DNA of 64,000 nt from Longimicrobiales bacterium (GTDB taxonomy: Bacteria > Gemmatimonadota > Gemmatimonadetes > Longimicrobiales > Gaopeijiaceae), in NCBI GenBank assembly GCA_958296005.1, contig CATQHQ010000001.1:574134-638133 (forward strand), in the 5' to 3' direction. The notes below the pieces were generated by a model that searched no databases, was not told the DNA's origin, and saw only the letters and a list, made by a program, of their open reading frames with translations. A program made the position numbers and the translations under genes. Below, piece by piece: positions 1-9,290 of the stretch (positions are counted from its first letter, which is position 1; each line of letters begins with the position of its first letter).

Positions 1-1177
1 GCACCGGCGACCGGTCCGCCGACAGCCCGATCCGCCGGCTGTGGAAGAGCCGGAAGTTCTGCGGCCCGGACCCCGTTCTGAAGTTTCGGACCCGCGCATC
101 CTGGAACGCGAAGATCCCTTCGTTCTCCAGAAAGAAGTCCCGCTTCTCGGGGAAGAACAGCGAGAAGCGCGTCAGGTTGATCTGCTCCTCGTCGGCTTCG
201 GCCTGGGAGAAGTCCGTCAGGGCCGTCACGTCCAACGTCAGCTGCGGAGTCACGCCCCACTTGAGATCAACTCCCGCCTCCAGCGTCGACCCCGCCTCCG
301 CCACGCGTCGCCCGTCGGCCCGAACGCCGTTGGCAAAGGGCTTCACCCACAGGTTTCGGCCCTGGCGCAGGCCTCGGAGGCCCGTCAACGTCCCCGCCCG
401 CGACATCTTGTATACGCGAAACTGTCGCGGCAGCGGCGCCCAGCTGGAGTCTTCCGAGATGCGCCGGATCCGCCGGGAGAAGTTCAGGCCCCACGACTGC
501 TCTCCGTCGACTTCCCGGAAGCGCAAGGTCGTGAACGGCACCGCCACTTCCGCCACCCATCCGTCCGCGTTGACGGAAGTCGCAGTCTCCACCACGCCTT
601 CCCACGCCCGGTTCACGGACTGCTGGTCGTTGAACGCCTGCGCGTCGAAGAGGGCGCCGGCCGGGTTCACCGCAAAGAGAAAGGCGTTCTGCCGGTCCAA
701 GTACGTGTCCAGAGCGAAGCCGAAGATGTCCGAGTCCTGGGTCGCGAAGTCCTGCTCGAGGCCCGCAGCTACCAACGATTCCGGGCGCCGGTCGTACATC
801 TTGGCGCCGATGTACAGGCGTTCGTCGTCGTAGAGGACCCGCACCACCGTCCGCTCCGTGGAAGGCAGGCCCTGAACGGGGATCGACGTGTAGAACACGC
901 CGTCGGTAGAGTCGGCAAGCGCCCAAGCGGCGTCGTCCAGCACGCCGTCCAAGGCGACGGGCAGGGTGGTCCGGCGCGCCTCCAGCGCCGGCCGCGGCAT
1001 CGAATCGGGATCCACCGGGACTGGAACCGGGACCTGATAGCCGACGAAAGCGGCAACGCCGGCAGGGGCGACGATCTGCGGCAGGGCCGAGGCGGCTGCA
1101 AGGACAATGAACAAGCGTGCGCGGCCAACGAACGAGCGTGCGCGGCAGATCGGTCTGGTTCGCAGGACTCGTCTCAT
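1..1177 (-). CDS. DUF5916 / carbohydrate-binding family 9-like exported protein, partial
   Basis: The gene begins at a minus-strand ATG at 1175-1177 and runs off the left edge after about 392 codons without a stop. The N-terminus is basic and then hydrophobic (FIVLAAASALPQIVAP), as in a signal peptide. A family-9-like sugar-binding domain follows (LDGVLDDAAW, VRVLYDDERLYIGAKMYD), and then the start of the DUF5916 barrel, with the typical FFPEKRDFFLENEGIFAF stretch at the edge. A full-length homologue of about 886 residues lies at 24753-27413. The family is exported and thought to form an outer-membrane barrel; its substrate is unknown. It is divergent from the lipoprotein gene at 1337, so the 160 bases between them should hold both promoters, though no clear box is visible. 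Confidence 0.85.
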   Translation of the reverse strand, partial: MRRVLRTRPICRARSFVGRARLFIVLAAASALPQIVAPAGVAAFVGYQVPVPVPVDPDSMPRPALEARRTTLPVALDGVLDDAAWALADSTDGVFYTSIPVQGLPSTERTVVRVLYDDERLYIGAKMYDRRPESLVAAGLEQDFATQDSDIFGFALDTYLDRQNAFLFAVNPAGALFDAQAFNDQQSVNRAWEGVVETATSVNADGWVAEVAVPFTTLRFREVDGEQSWGLNFSRRIRRISEDSSWAPLPRQFRVYKMSRAGTLTGLRGLRQGRNLWVKPFANGVRADGRRVAEAGSTLEAGVDLKWGVTPQLTLDVTALTDFSQAEADEEQINLTRFSLFFPEKRDFFLENEGIFAFQDARVRNFRTGSGPQNFRLFHSRRIGLSADRSPV

Positions 1178-1336
1178 GCGCGGGCTTCGGGGGCGTTGGA
1201 CGGCATCGGAGGGCAATACAATAGCGGAGTCGGCCCCGCCGGGTCTCCCGGACTGGCGCACGGACTCCGGCGGGGCGACCTTGATAGCCGAATCACCAAG
1301 CGGACGAGGCATGACAGAGCTCAAGGAGCAGCGAAG

Positions 1337-1810
1337 ATGATCCGTCGGATCTTGGCAGTCGGAGCCGTCGCGGCGTTCTCGGTCACGGCGTGCACAGGAG
1401 GAGACGCGGGGGACCCGCCCGCCGAGGAAGCGCCCAGCCAAGCCGCCGAGCCGCAGGACGCGGCGATGGAGCCTGCCTCCGTGTCGATCGTCGTCCCGGA
1501 AGACGGCGCCGTCGTCGATCAAGGCCCCCTCCTGGTCGTCATGGAGGTGACGGGCGTGACGATCGCGCCCGCCGGTACGATGGACCCGGGCACCGGCCAC
1601 CACCACCTGATCGTGGACGGCGAAGTGGACTGGACGCTGCCGATCCCCAACGACCCGGGCGTCCACTACCACATGGGCTTGGCGCAGACCGAGTTCACGT
1701 TGGAGGACTTGACTCCGGGCGAGCACCAGATCGTCGCCGTCGTCGCCGACGGGGTGCACATACCCCTCAACCCGCCAGTGGCCGACACAATTACCGTGGT
1801 CGTTCGCTGA
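1337..1810 (+). CDS. DUF4399 domain lipoprotein
   Basis: This is a 157-residue lipoprotein. The start is the ATG at 1337, preceded by an AAGGAG-type site. The signal sequence ends in a lipobox with Cys19 (SVTAC), followed by an acidic and alanine-rich linker. Residues from about 50 to the end match DUF4399: a cluster of histidines (GTGHHHLIVDG, VHYHMGLAQTEF) in an immunoglobulin-like beta fold ending in ADGVHIPLNPPVADTITV. The histidine cluster could bind metal, which is an inference. It heads a run of three lipoproteins on the plus strand (DUF4399, PpiC isomerase, di-heme DUF1111), 23 bases before the next start, and is probably co-transcribed with them. Confidence 0.85.
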   Translation: MIRRILAVGAVAAFSVTACTGGDAGDPPAEEAPSQAAEPQDAAMEPASVSIVVPEDGAVVDQGPLLVVMEVTGVTIAPAGTMDPGTGHHHLIVDGEVDWTLPIPNDPGVHYHMGLAQTEFTLEDLTPGEHQIVAVVADGVHIPLNPPVADTITVVVR

Positions 1811-1833
1811 CCGGGCGTTCCGCCTGCGTCCCA

Positions 1834-3177
1834 GTGGCCGGCCCGGCGCCGCGGGGGCTGGTCGCGCTGGTGGGCGTTGCCCTGCTGGGCCTGGCCGCAT
1901 GCGACGACTTGGCCCGAAGGGGTCTCGTGGCGCGCACGGGGGAGTGGACCCTCTCGGAGGACCGGCTGGCCGAGCTTCTGGTGCTGGCCCAGCCCTTCCC
2001 TCTGGACTCGGCGGCGACAGTCGAACTGGCCCGCCACTGGCAAGGCGCTGCGGCGCTGGCGCTCCGCTCCGCGGCCGGCGACTCCCTTCTCGGCGCCGAA
2101 GCCCTGGAGGCCGCCAGCTGGCTCGACCGCCGGGAAGCCCTCCTCGCCGCCGACCGCGAGGCGCGCCTCGCGACAGCCGCACCATCTCCCGAAGCCGTCG
2201 CCGCGGCGTTCCAAGCAGGCTCCCTGCGTCTGGTCGCCCATGTGCTCCGGCGGGTTGGCCCCGAGACCTCGTCCGCCGAACGGGTGCTCCAGCAGCGTAC
2301 GGCCGAGCGCATTCTGGGGTCGATACTGGAAGGTGCCTCCTGGAACGACGTGGTGGCCGAGAGCGAGGACGCCGCCTCCCGCGACGCTGCCGGGCTCCTT
2401 GGACTCTTCGCCCGAGGGGAGCTTCCGTCCAACGTGGACAGGGCCGTCTTCCAACTCGAACCGGGCCAGGTGTCGGGGGTGGTTCAAACCCGGCAGGGGT
2501 TCCATATCCTCTACCGGCCCCGCTTCGAGGAGGTCAGCCGTATCTTCGGCGCCCGCCTGCGGGAGCGACGCCTCGTCGAAGCCGACGCCGCGGCCGCAGA
2601 GGAGGCTCGAGCGACGTTCGGGATGGAGCTCTCGCCGGTTGCGACCCACCTGATCGGGCTCGTTGCGGAGGACCCGGACGGCTGGTTGGACTCGGCCACG
2701 CCCCTGGCCACATGGGACGGAGGAGCCTTCGCCGCGGCGGATGCGGCTCGCTACCTGGTCTTCTTCCCGTCCTCGTCGCGGGCCGAGCTTGCCGCGGCGG
2801 CCGAGGAACCGCGGGCCGACTTGGTGCGCGAACTGGCGACCCGGGAGCTCCGCCTGGCCGGCCTGCACGAACAAGAGCTCTCTCTGGACTCGGCGACGGT
2901 CGCCGGGTTGGCCGAGGCCCACGCCGAGGAGATCGAGTACTGGACCCAGGCGCTGGCGCTAGACGCCTCCGACGCCCCGTCCCGATCGGCTTTGGCGCGG
3001 CAGATGGAGATGGTCGTGTCGAGACAAGGCCAAGCGCGCTCGCTGTCGCCGCTCTTCGAGGCGTGGCTCCTCGCCCGAGCCGGCACGGAGATGCGGGCGA
3101 CGGGCATCCTGGCGGCGATCGTCAAGGCGCGGGCGATGCTGGAGGGAGCTGGCGCGAGCGCCGTTCCGGGCTCGTGA
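1834..3177 (+). CDS. PpiC-type peptidyl-prolyl isomerase lipoprotein
   Basis: A 447-residue protein. No ATG fits; the GTG at 1834 gives a good lipoprotein signal ending at Cys23 (LLGLAAC), so it is the preferred start. Residues about 130-235 resemble a rotamase (PpiC/parvulin) domain, including GLLGLFARGELPS, the VFQLEPGQVSGVVQT segment and GFHILYRP. The flanks are helical and alanine-rich, as in SurA/PrsA-like chaperones. It would assist folding of exported or outer-membrane proteins on the periplasmic side of a membrane. Its stop overlaps the GTG of the di-heme gene (GTGA), which indicates translational coupling. The client may be the neighbouring heme lipoprotein, but this is inferred from position only. 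Confidence 0.8.
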   Translation: MAGPAPRGLVALVGVALLGLAACDDLARRGLVARTGEWTLSEDRLAELLVLAQPFPLDSAATVELARHWQGAAALALRSAAGDSLLGAEALEAASWLDRREALLAADREARLATAAPSPEAVAAAFQAGSLRLVAHVLRRVGPETSSAERVLQQRTAERILGSILEGASWNDVVAESEDAASRDAAGLLGLFARGELPSNVDRAVFQLEPGQVSGVVQTRQGFHILYRPRFEEVSRIFGARLRERRLVEADAAAAEEARATFGMELSPVATHLIGLVAEDPDGWLDSATPLATWDGGAFAAADAARYLVFFPSSSRAELAAAAEEPRADLVRELATRELRLAGLHEQELSLDSATVAGLAEAHAEEIEYWTQALALDASDAPSRSALARQMEMVVSRQGQARSLSPLFEAWLLARAGTEMRATGILAAIVKARAMLEGAGASAVPGS

Positions 3178-4370
3178 CGAAACTCCGGCGGTTGGCCCGA
3201 CCCGCATGGCTCGCGGCCGCCTGCGCCCTGGCAAGCTGCGGCGACCCCGGGCCGTCAGGGCTCCCCCCCACGACGCCAGGCGAACCCCTTCCCGGGCTGG
3301 ACCCCGCCGCCCGCGGCCGCTTCTTCCTGGGCCGCGCCCTCTTCGAGCGCCTGGCCACGGCGGACGAAGGGCTCGGCCCGCTCTACAACGCCGAGCGGTG
3401 CAGCGAGTGCCACGACGAGCCCGTCACCGGCGGCGGCAGCGCCAGGGTCCCGGTGCTGAAGGCCACCCGCTTCGCCGACGGTCGCTGCGATCTCCTCGAG
3501 TCCCAGGGCGGCGACAACGTCCAGCGCCGCGCCACCGACCTGCTGGCGGCTCACGGCATGGGCCCCGAGAGCGTGCCGGAAGGCGCCACCGCCACGGCCC
3601 GCATGGTCGCGCCGCCTTTAATGGGGCTGGGGCTGGCGGAAGCCCTGCCGGAGGCCGTGCTGGCCGAGCGCGCCGACCCGGACGACCTGGACGGCGACGG
3701 CATCTCGGGCCGACTGCCCCGGCTCCCCGACGGCGGCTTCGCCCGCTTCGGCCGCAAGGGAGACGCCGCCACGGTGGAGGAGTTCGTCGACACGGCTCTC
3801 CGCTTCGAGCTGGGCTTCACCACCCCGGCGCACCCTGCCGAGGAGCCGCGCAACGGCGTCCCCGTCCCCCCGGAGGCGGACCCCATGCCGGACCCGGAGA
3901 TCGACCAGGAGACCCTCGGCCTCCTCGCCGACTACGTGCGCTTCCTGGCGCCTCCGGCCCCTGCCGACGCCCCCGACGCCGTCGCCGAAGGCGCCGCGCT
4001 CTTCCGCCAGATCGGTTGCGAGTCCTGCCACAGGGAGGAGATGCGGACCGGCGCCGCCTCGCCAGCGACGCCGTCGATCCACCCGGCCCTTGCCGACCAG
4101 ACGATCCGCCCCTACTCGGATTTCCTGCTCCACGACCTGGGCCCGGCCCTCGCCGACGTGTGCGGTCGCGACGCCGCCCCCAGCGAACTTCGCACCGCAC
4201 CCCTCTGGGGGCTTCGCTACCGTCGCCGCCTCCTCCACGACGGCCGCGCCACGGACCCCGCAACCGCCGTCGCCGCCCACGGAGGCGAAGCAACCGCCGC
4301 TCGCGACGCCTTCGCCGCCCTGCCCGCCCAAGCCCAGGCGGCTCTCGTCCGCTTCCTGGAGTCCCTTTAG
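3174..4370 (+). CDS. DUF1111 di-heme oxidoreductase lipoprotein
   Basis: A 398-residue lipoprotein starting at GTG 3174, which overlaps the upstream stop. The lipobox LASC places the lipidated Cys at residue 22. There are two covalent heme c sites, CSECH at 76-80 and CESCH at about 282-286, each followed by conserved DUF1111 segments (DDLDGDGISGRLPRL, YSDFLLHDLGP, LLHDGRA, AHGGEA). DUF1111 proteins are di-heme c-type proteins called putative peroxidases or thiol oxidoreductases, and the true electron acceptor is often unknown. A second copy of nearly equal length lies at 13693-14892 next to the SusC/D pair. Expression needs the cytochrome c maturation machinery, which is not in this window. 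Confidence 0.88.
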   Translation: MTKLRRLARPAWLAAACALASCGDPGPSGLPPTTPGEPLPGLDPAARGRFFLGRALFERLATADEGLGPLYNAERCSECHDEPVTGGGSARVPVLKATRFADGRCDLLESQGGDNVQRRATDLLAAHGMGPESVPEGATATARMVAPPLMGLGLAEALPEAVLAERADPDDLDGDGISGRLPRLPDGGFARFGRKGDAATVEEFVDTALRFELGFTTPAHPAEEPRNGVPVPPEADPMPDPEIDQETLGLLADYVRFLAPPAPADAPDAVAEGAALFRQIGCESCHREEMRTGAASPATPSIHPALADQTIRPYSDFLLHDLGPALADVCGRDAAPSELRTAPLWGLRYRRRLLHDGRATDPATAVAAHGGEATAARDAFAALPAQAQAALVRFLESL

Positions 4371-4490
4371 ACGCAGGCTCGCCGAAGCGCGGGGCATTGA
4401 CGGAGCGGGCCCGAATTTCGATTGTTGCAGGAGGAGCAAGGAGGAGGATTGGAGCACCCGCCCGCCCGCCGACAACGGCCCGCCAACCCT

Positions 4491-5465
4491 ATGGTCCAAC
4501 TGGACGGCGTCACCAAGTACTACGGCCCCAAGCGGGCCCTGGGCCCCGTGTCCTTCGAGATCGAGAAGGGCGACGCGGTGGGCTTTCTGGGCCTCAACGG
4601 CGTAGGCAAGACCACGTTGCTGCGCATCCTCGCGTGCGGCCTTCGCCCGTCGTCGGGCACGGTTCGCATCGGCGGCCTGGACGTGCTCCGGGACCCCCAT
4701 GAAGTCCGCAAGCGGGTGGGCTACCTGCCGGAAACGCCACCCGTCTACGGCGACATGACCGTAGGCGACTACTTGGCGTTCGCGGGGCGGATCAAGGGCA
4801 TGTCGCAGGAGGCGGTCGCTCGTCGCGTACCGGAGGTGGAGGAGTACGCGCGGGTGGCCGAAGTCCACGACGTCCTGACCCGCAACCTCTCCCAGGGGTA
4901 CCGCCAGCGCGTCGGCGTAGCCCAGGCGATCATCCACGATCCGGAGCTTCTGATCCTCGACGAGCCGACCCACGACCTGGACCCGGTGCAGATCATGGAG
5001 ATGCGGGGGATGATCCGGGAGCTGAAGGACTCGCACACCATCCTCATCTCCAGCCACATCCTGCCCGAGATCAGCGAGACCTGCGACCGTCTCCTCGTGC
5101 TGAACGACGGCGAGATCGTGGCGTCGGGGACCGAAGCCGAGCTGGGCGAAGGACTCCTGCGCTCCCGACGACTCTCCGTCACGGTGCGCACCCCGGCCCA
5201 GCAGCCGGCCGACGGCAGCCCCGGGACCACCCCCGAAGCCGCGATCCGAGCCGTCCCCGGCGTGACCCGCGTCGAGCCCGCGCCCGCAACCCGTCGTCGC
5301 TCGGAACCGCAAGCCGTCACCTACCACGTGGAGGGCGACGCCGACCTGCGAGCCGCCGTCTGCCGGGCGTTGGTGGAGGCCGGCCACGACGTCGTGGCCC
5401 TGGCTCGCGCCGAACGGGAGCTGGAGCGCGTCTTCGTCGGCTTGGTGGGAGGCGTCGAAGCATGA
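4491..5465 (+). CDS. ABC transporter ATP-binding protein (GldA-like)
   Basis: A 324-residue ATPase with Walker A GLNGVGKTT (34-42), the ABC signature LSQGYRQRVG (about 133) and Walker B LLILDEPTHDLDP. The last motif has His-Asp where many relatives have Asn-Gly. A poorly conserved C-terminal domain follows after residue 215. The ATG at 4491 has no good ribosome site. An in-frame TTG at 4422 or 4449 lies by a purine-rich AGGAGG stretch at 4429-4448, so the true start may be up to 23 codons earlier. It is the first of four overlapping genes (ATPase, permease, GldG-like, DUF4340). The module resembles the gliding-type ABC system and would drive export or membrane remodelling; its substrate is unknown. 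Confidence 0.9.
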   Translation: MVQLDGVTKYYGPKRALGPVSFEIEKGDAVGFLGLNGVGKTTLLRILACGLRPSSGTVRIGGLDVLRDPHEVRKRVGYLPETPPVYGDMTVGDYLAFAGRIKGMSQEAVARRVPEVEEYARVAEVHDVLTRNLSQGYRQRVGVAQAIIHDPELLILDEPTHDLDPVQIMEMRGMIRELKDSHTILISSHILPEISETCDRLLVLNDGEIVASGTEAELGEGLLRSRRLSVTVRTPAQQPADGSPGTTPEAAIRAVPGVTRVEPAPATRRRSEPQAVTYHVEGDADLRAAVCRALVEAGHDVVALARAERELERVFVGLVGGVEA

Positions 5466-6220
5466 CCGCCGCCCAGCCAGCGATCACCGCGGGCGCAACC
5501 GGCGTCGTCTTCCGCCGCGAACTCGGCGCGTACCTCCGGTCGCCGATGGGGTACATCGTCGCGGCGACGGTCCTGCTGCTCGACGGCCTCCTCTTCTACG
5601 CCCAAGCCCTGGGACCCTCCGCCGGCGAGCGTCTCTCGGGGCAGGTCCTGGCGGGGTTCTTCTACAACGCGAGCGGCCTCACCGCCATCGCCGCCGTGGC
5701 CCTCTCGATCCGACTCGTCGCCGAGGAGCGCCAGACCGGCACCCAACTTCTGCTGGACACCTCTCCCGTGCGCGACTGGGAGATCGTCCTGGGCAAGTTC
5801 CTGTCGGCGCTGGCGTTCCTCACCGCCATCAACCTGGCGACCCTCTACATGCCCCTGCTGATCCTCGTGAACGGCAAGGTCTCCCTCGCCCACGTCCTCA
5901 CGGGGTACCTGGGGCTCACCCTCATCGGCGGCGCAGTGCTGGCCGTCGGCCTCTTCGCGTCCGCCCTCACCCGCCATCAGCTCGTGGCGGCAGCCACCGC
6001 GTCGCTCGTCACGGGGACGCTCTTCCTCCTCTGGCCCCTCTCTCGAATCGTCGGTCCGCCCGTCTCTTGGGTGTTCGCTGCCCTGGCGATCCACGGCCGC
6101 CACTTCGCCGGCTTCCAGTCCGGCCTCTTCCACCTGCGCGACGTGGCGTACTACGTGGCCCTGACCTACTTCTTCCTGTACGCGGCCACAAAGATCATGG
6201 AGGCGAAGCGATGGGAGTGA
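5462..6220 (+). CDS. ABC-2 type permease (GldF-like)
   Basis: A 252-residue integral membrane protein with about six predicted transmembrane segments (for example IVAATVLLLDGLLFYAQAL, GGAVLAVGLFASAL, DVAYYVALTYFFLYAATKI). It carries the ABC-2 permease features RRELGAYLRSPMGY near the N-terminus and the coupling-loop segment EERQTGTQLLLDTSPV. The ATG overlaps the ATPase stop by four bases (ATGA), so the two are co-translated. It forms the channel half of the Gld-like module. The next gene starts inside its last codons, at 6211. Confidence 0.9.
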   Translation: MTAAQPAITAGATGVVFRRELGAYLRSPMGYIVAATVLLLDGLLFYAQALGPSAGERLSGQVLAGFFYNASGLTAIAAVALSIRLVAEERQTGTQLLLDTSPVRDWEIVLGKFLSALAFLTAINLATLYMPLLILVNGKVSLAHVLTGYLGLTLIGGAVLAVGLFASALTRHQLVAAATASLVTGTLFLLWPLSRIVGPPVSWVFAALAIHGRHFAGFQSGLFHLRDVAYYVALTYFFLYAATKIMEAKRWE

Positions 6221-8223
6221 CGCGCCTCTGGACGACTTGGCTCCTCTTCGGCGGACTGGTCGCGGCGTTCGCCGGCGTCCGCGTCTTCGACGGAACCCCA
6301 GCGGTCCGTCTGCTTCTGATCCTGGCCGGCGCCGCCGCAGCCCTTGCCGCCGTGGTCCTCCGAGTCGCCGCTTGGCGCCGCGCCGCGGCCGCCGACCCGG
6401 ACGACGTCTCCGCCGGCGCCCGGGCCACCGAGGCCGTCTTCGCCCTCTGCAGCATCGGCTGTGTTCTGGCCCTCGCCGGGTTCCTGCCGGGAACCCAGGA
6501 CGGGATCGAGTGGCTCGGGCTGGAGTTGGGCGGCGCCCGGGAGGAGCGACGGGTGCGACGGTTCTTCCTCGCGGCGTCCTCTATTCTCATGGCCTGCTCA
6601 GCCCTTCCGGCGCTGGCGGCCCACTGGGCGGCCAAGAAAGGCGGTGCCCAAGGCCGAAGCGCCCAAGCCGCTCTCCACGTGGACGCGCTCCGCATCCGCG
6701 AGACCGCCTCCAACGCCTTGAGCTTGGCGCTGGCCGGAAGCGCGCTGATGCTGCTGGGCTACGTCGCCGCCGAGCGGAACCAGACGCTGGACTTCAGCTA
6801 CTTCAAGACCGCCACCCCCGGCGACGCCACCCTCGAGATCGTCCGCAGCCTGGACGGACCGCTTCAAGTCGCCCTCTTCTTCCCGCCGCTGAACCCGGTC
6901 GGGGAGCAGGTCCGCACCTACGTTCAGGCGCTGGCGGCCGCCGCCGACAACGTCGCCGTGGAGGAGCACGACCGCTTCGCCGACCCCGCCGCCGCCGCCG
7001 ACTGGAACGCCCGCACCGACGGCCAGATCTTCTTTCGCGTGGGCGACCGCACGGAGCAGATCGCCCTGTCCGTGGAGATCGACGACGCCCGCGGCCGCCT
7101 GCGGGTCCTCGACGGCTTGGTCCAGCAGGCCCTCCTCCTCCTGGCCCGAGGCCGACGCGTCGCCTACCTGACCACCGGCCACGGCGAGATGAACGACCCC
7201 TTGGCCCAAGACTCCCTGGCCCCTCGGAACGAGCCCCGGGAGCCGTGGATGCCTCGCGACGCCCCCCCGGGACCCCGAGAACCGCCGCTCCCCGTGCTCC
7301 GCCGGATGCTGGAGCTCCTCAACTACGATGCCCGCGACCTGGGAGCGCGGGAGGGGCTGGGCGACCAGATCCCCGACGATGCCGCCTTCGTCATGATCCT
7401 GGGACCCCGGCGGCCGTTCTTCGACTCGGAGGCCGACGCAATCCGAGAGTACCTGGACCGGGGCGGCTCGCTCCTGGTGGCGCTGGAGTCGGGCTCCGAG
7501 TTCCGGATCGGCGACTTCCGGCAGCGCCTGGGAGTGGAGCACGACCCGGCGACCGTCGTGGACGACCAGAACCACATGCGCGAGACGGGCGCGCCTGCGG
7601 ACCGCCGCCTCATCGTCGCCAACCGCTTCTCCACTCACCCGTCGGTGACCACCGCCAGCCGCCAGGGCCGGGGCGGGGGCGTTCTGATGCTCGGCGCGGA
7701 GGCCCTTTCGCCAGCGGAAGACGTGGAGGGACTCCGCCACTCGCTGGTCGTCCGCTCGATGCGCTCCAGCTTCGCCGACCGAAACGGGGACTTCCGCTTC
7801 GACGAGGGCGACGAGACGCGGGAAAGCCTGGGCGTGGCGATCGCCGTGGAAGCGGACCTCCCGACAGACCCGTCGGCGGATTCCGCGGCGCCGGACTCGG
7901 CTTCGGACGCGACGCCCGCCCCGGCCGCCCCCGCCCCTGGGATGCGCGCACTGGTCTACGGCGACGCCGAGATCTTCGCCGATAGGGTTCTGGTCAGCCT
8001 CCAGCTCAACGCCGCTCTGGTGGCCGACGGCATCCGCTGGCTGGGCAGAGAGGAGGCGTTCTCCGGCCAGGTCGTGTCGGAGGAGGACGTGCCGATCGTC
8101 CACACCCGCACCGAGGACGTGGCGTGGTTCTACGCGATCATCTTCGGCGCGCCGTCGCTGGTGCTGGCGGGCGGCGCAATAGCGATCTACGGCCGCAGGG
8201 CCAGACGGAGGACGGTGGCGTGA
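6211..8223 (+). CDS. GldG-like ABC transporter auxiliary protein
   Basis: A 670-residue protein that starts at ATG 6211 within the last codons of the permease. Its N-terminus has several membrane segments (about 10-30, 30-50, 75-95 and 110-160). A transmembrane stretch near residues 165-185 is followed by a large extracytoplasmic domain of the GldG / ABC_transp_aux type, with the motifs LEIVRSLDGPLQVALFFPP, YLTTGHGE, VMILGPRRPFFDSEADAI and LDRGGSLLVALE. A final membrane helix near 640-665 is followed by basic residues. The Ala/Pro/Asp-rich linker at about 550-575 is low complexity. GldG partners GldA and GldF in Bacteroidetes gliding, but homologues occur in non-gliding bacteria, so motility should not be assumed. 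Confidence 0.88.
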   Translation: MGVTRLWTTWLLFGGLVAAFAGVRVFDGTPAVRLLLILAGAAAALAAVVLRVAAWRRAAAADPDDVSAGARATEAVFALCSIGCVLALAGFLPGTQDGIEWLGLELGGAREERRVRRFFLAASSILMACSALPALAAHWAAKKGGAQGRSAQAALHVDALRIRETASNALSLALAGSALMLLGYVAAERNQTLDFSYFKTATPGDATLEIVRSLDGPLQVALFFPPLNPVGEQVRTYVQALAAAADNVAVEEHDRFADPAAAADWNARTDGQIFFRVGDRTEQIALSVEIDDARGRLRVLDGLVQQALLLLARGRRVAYLTTGHGEMNDPLAQDSLAPRNEPREPWMPRDAPPGPREPPLPVLRRMLELLNYDARDLGAREGLGDQIPDDAAFVMILGPRRPFFDSEADAIREYLDRGGSLLVALESGSEFRIGDFRQRLGVEHDPATVVDDQNHMRETGAPADRRLIVANRFSTHPSVTTASRQGRGGGVLMLGAEALSPAEDVEGLRHSLVVRSMRSSFADRNGDFRFDEGDETRESLGVAIAVEADLPTDPSADSAAPDSASDATPAPAAPAPGMRALVYGDAEIFADRVLVSLQLNAALVADGIRWLGREEAFSGQVVSEEDVPIVHTRTEDVAWFYAIIFGAPSLVLAGGAIAIYGRRARRRTVA

Positions 8224-9149
8224 GGGGGGTGCGGGCTCACGCGATCCTGCTGGCGGCGGCTGCCCTGTGGGCGTTCCAGACCTGGACACGCGACGAAGTG
8301 CGGCAGGAGGACCGGAGCCGGGCGCTGGCGTGGGAGCAGGACACGACGGAGGTGGTGGCGATCCGCTACCGCTCCCCGGAGAAGGAAGTGCGGATCGAGC
8401 GCCGAGAAGACGGCGAAGGCGTTTTCCTCTGGGGGTTCCAGATCGAGGACGGGGGACGCGACACCCTGGAGTTTCCCGTCGGCGCGTCGGGCCACGTGGT
8501 GGTGGCACGGCTGGCCGCCCTCCGGGTGATCCGCGACTTCGGCCCGCTGTCGGCGGAGCAGGAGATCCAGTTCGGGCTGGACCGCTCCACCGAGCGGATC
8601 ACGGCGACGTTCGAGGACGACCAACGGGAGCTGGTTCTGGGGGACACGACCTTCAGCGGCTCCAACAGGTACGCCGCCCAGCTTGCCACCGGCGCCGGCT
8701 ACGTCGTCCCCGGGGAAGTCGTGCGCCCGCTGGCGATTGGGGAAGGCTCGCTCCGGGAACGCTGGCTCCATCATTACCCCGCCAACGAGGTGGCTCGGGT
8801 CCGGGCGGCGATCGACGGCCAGGCGCGGACGATGACCCGCCTCGCCTCCGGAGAGTGGGCGGACGCCGACGAAGAGGCTCCCGACGCCGGCTTCGGCAAC
8901 TTCATGCAGCGCGTGGACCAGCTGGCGATCGCCGGGTACGACTCGCCGCCGCCCGCCGGCGCCCTCCGCACCCTGCTCCGAGTGGAGTACTTCGACGAGG
9001 ACGGAGACCCGCTCGGCTTCGTGGAGCTCTTCCGCGACGACGCCGAGCGCGACCCCTACTACATCCGGAGCGAGCGCACCCGGATCCTGGCAGGGGCGGT
9101 CACGGCCCTGGCGGAACGCGTGGCGGAGGGGCTCGGGGAGGTGTTTTAA
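8220..9149 (+). CDS. DUF4340 domain protein
   Basis: A 309-residue protein starting at a GTG that overlaps the GldG-like stop (GTGA). One N-terminal membrane helix (ILLAAAALWAFQTW) anchors an extracytoplasmic DUF4340 domain. That domain has the repeated pattern of beta strands and short helices, including DFGPLSAEQEIQFGLD, VLGDTTFSGSNRYA and ASGEW. DUF4340 proteins regularly follow GldG-like genes and probably form part of the same membrane assembly; the role is unknown. It is the last gene of the four-gene module. No hairpin is seen in the 141 bases before the SusC gene. Confidence 0.85.
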   Translation: MRGVRAHAILLAAAALWAFQTWTRDEVRQEDRSRALAWEQDTTEVVAIRYRSPEKEVRIERREDGEGVFLWGFQIEDGGRDTLEFPVGASGHVVVARLAALRVIRDFGPLSAEQEIQFGLDRSTERITATFEDDQRELVLGDTTFSGSNRYAAQLATGAGYVVPGEVVRPLAIGEGSLRERWLHHYPANEVARVRAAIDGQARTMTRLASGEWADADEEAPDAGFGNFMQRVDQLAIAGYDSPPPAGALRTLLRVEYFDEDGDPLGFVELFRDDAERDPYYIRSERTRILAGAVTALAERVAEGLGEVF

Positions 9150-9290
9150 AGTGTCCGAAAAAAGGATGTTCGACATCTAGGTGGCGCGAATCGGACTTGC
9201 GTACTACTATGTTCCGACTCCGTAGCGAGGCGTTGGGGAGCGCAGTGCTGCCCAAGCCGACAGTCATCCATCACCGAAGGAGAGGACGAC

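Noticed and set aside
267-926. Long open frames antisense or out of frame to real genes, such as this one
   Set aside because: They are produced by the high GC content; the true frame, with DUF5916 motifs, lies on the same strand in another phase.
8176-8183. Recurring GCAATAGC octamer, also near 21853 and 24430, with a close variant near 26133
   Set aside because: It falls mostly in one reading frame as Ala-Ile codons, and the number of copies is only slightly above what base composition predicts, so a signal function is not supported.
9150-9290. Possible promoter TTGCGT with a TACTAT-like box upstream of the SusC gene
   Set aside because: The two boxes are only a few bases apart and no second box fits a normal 16-18 base spacing.
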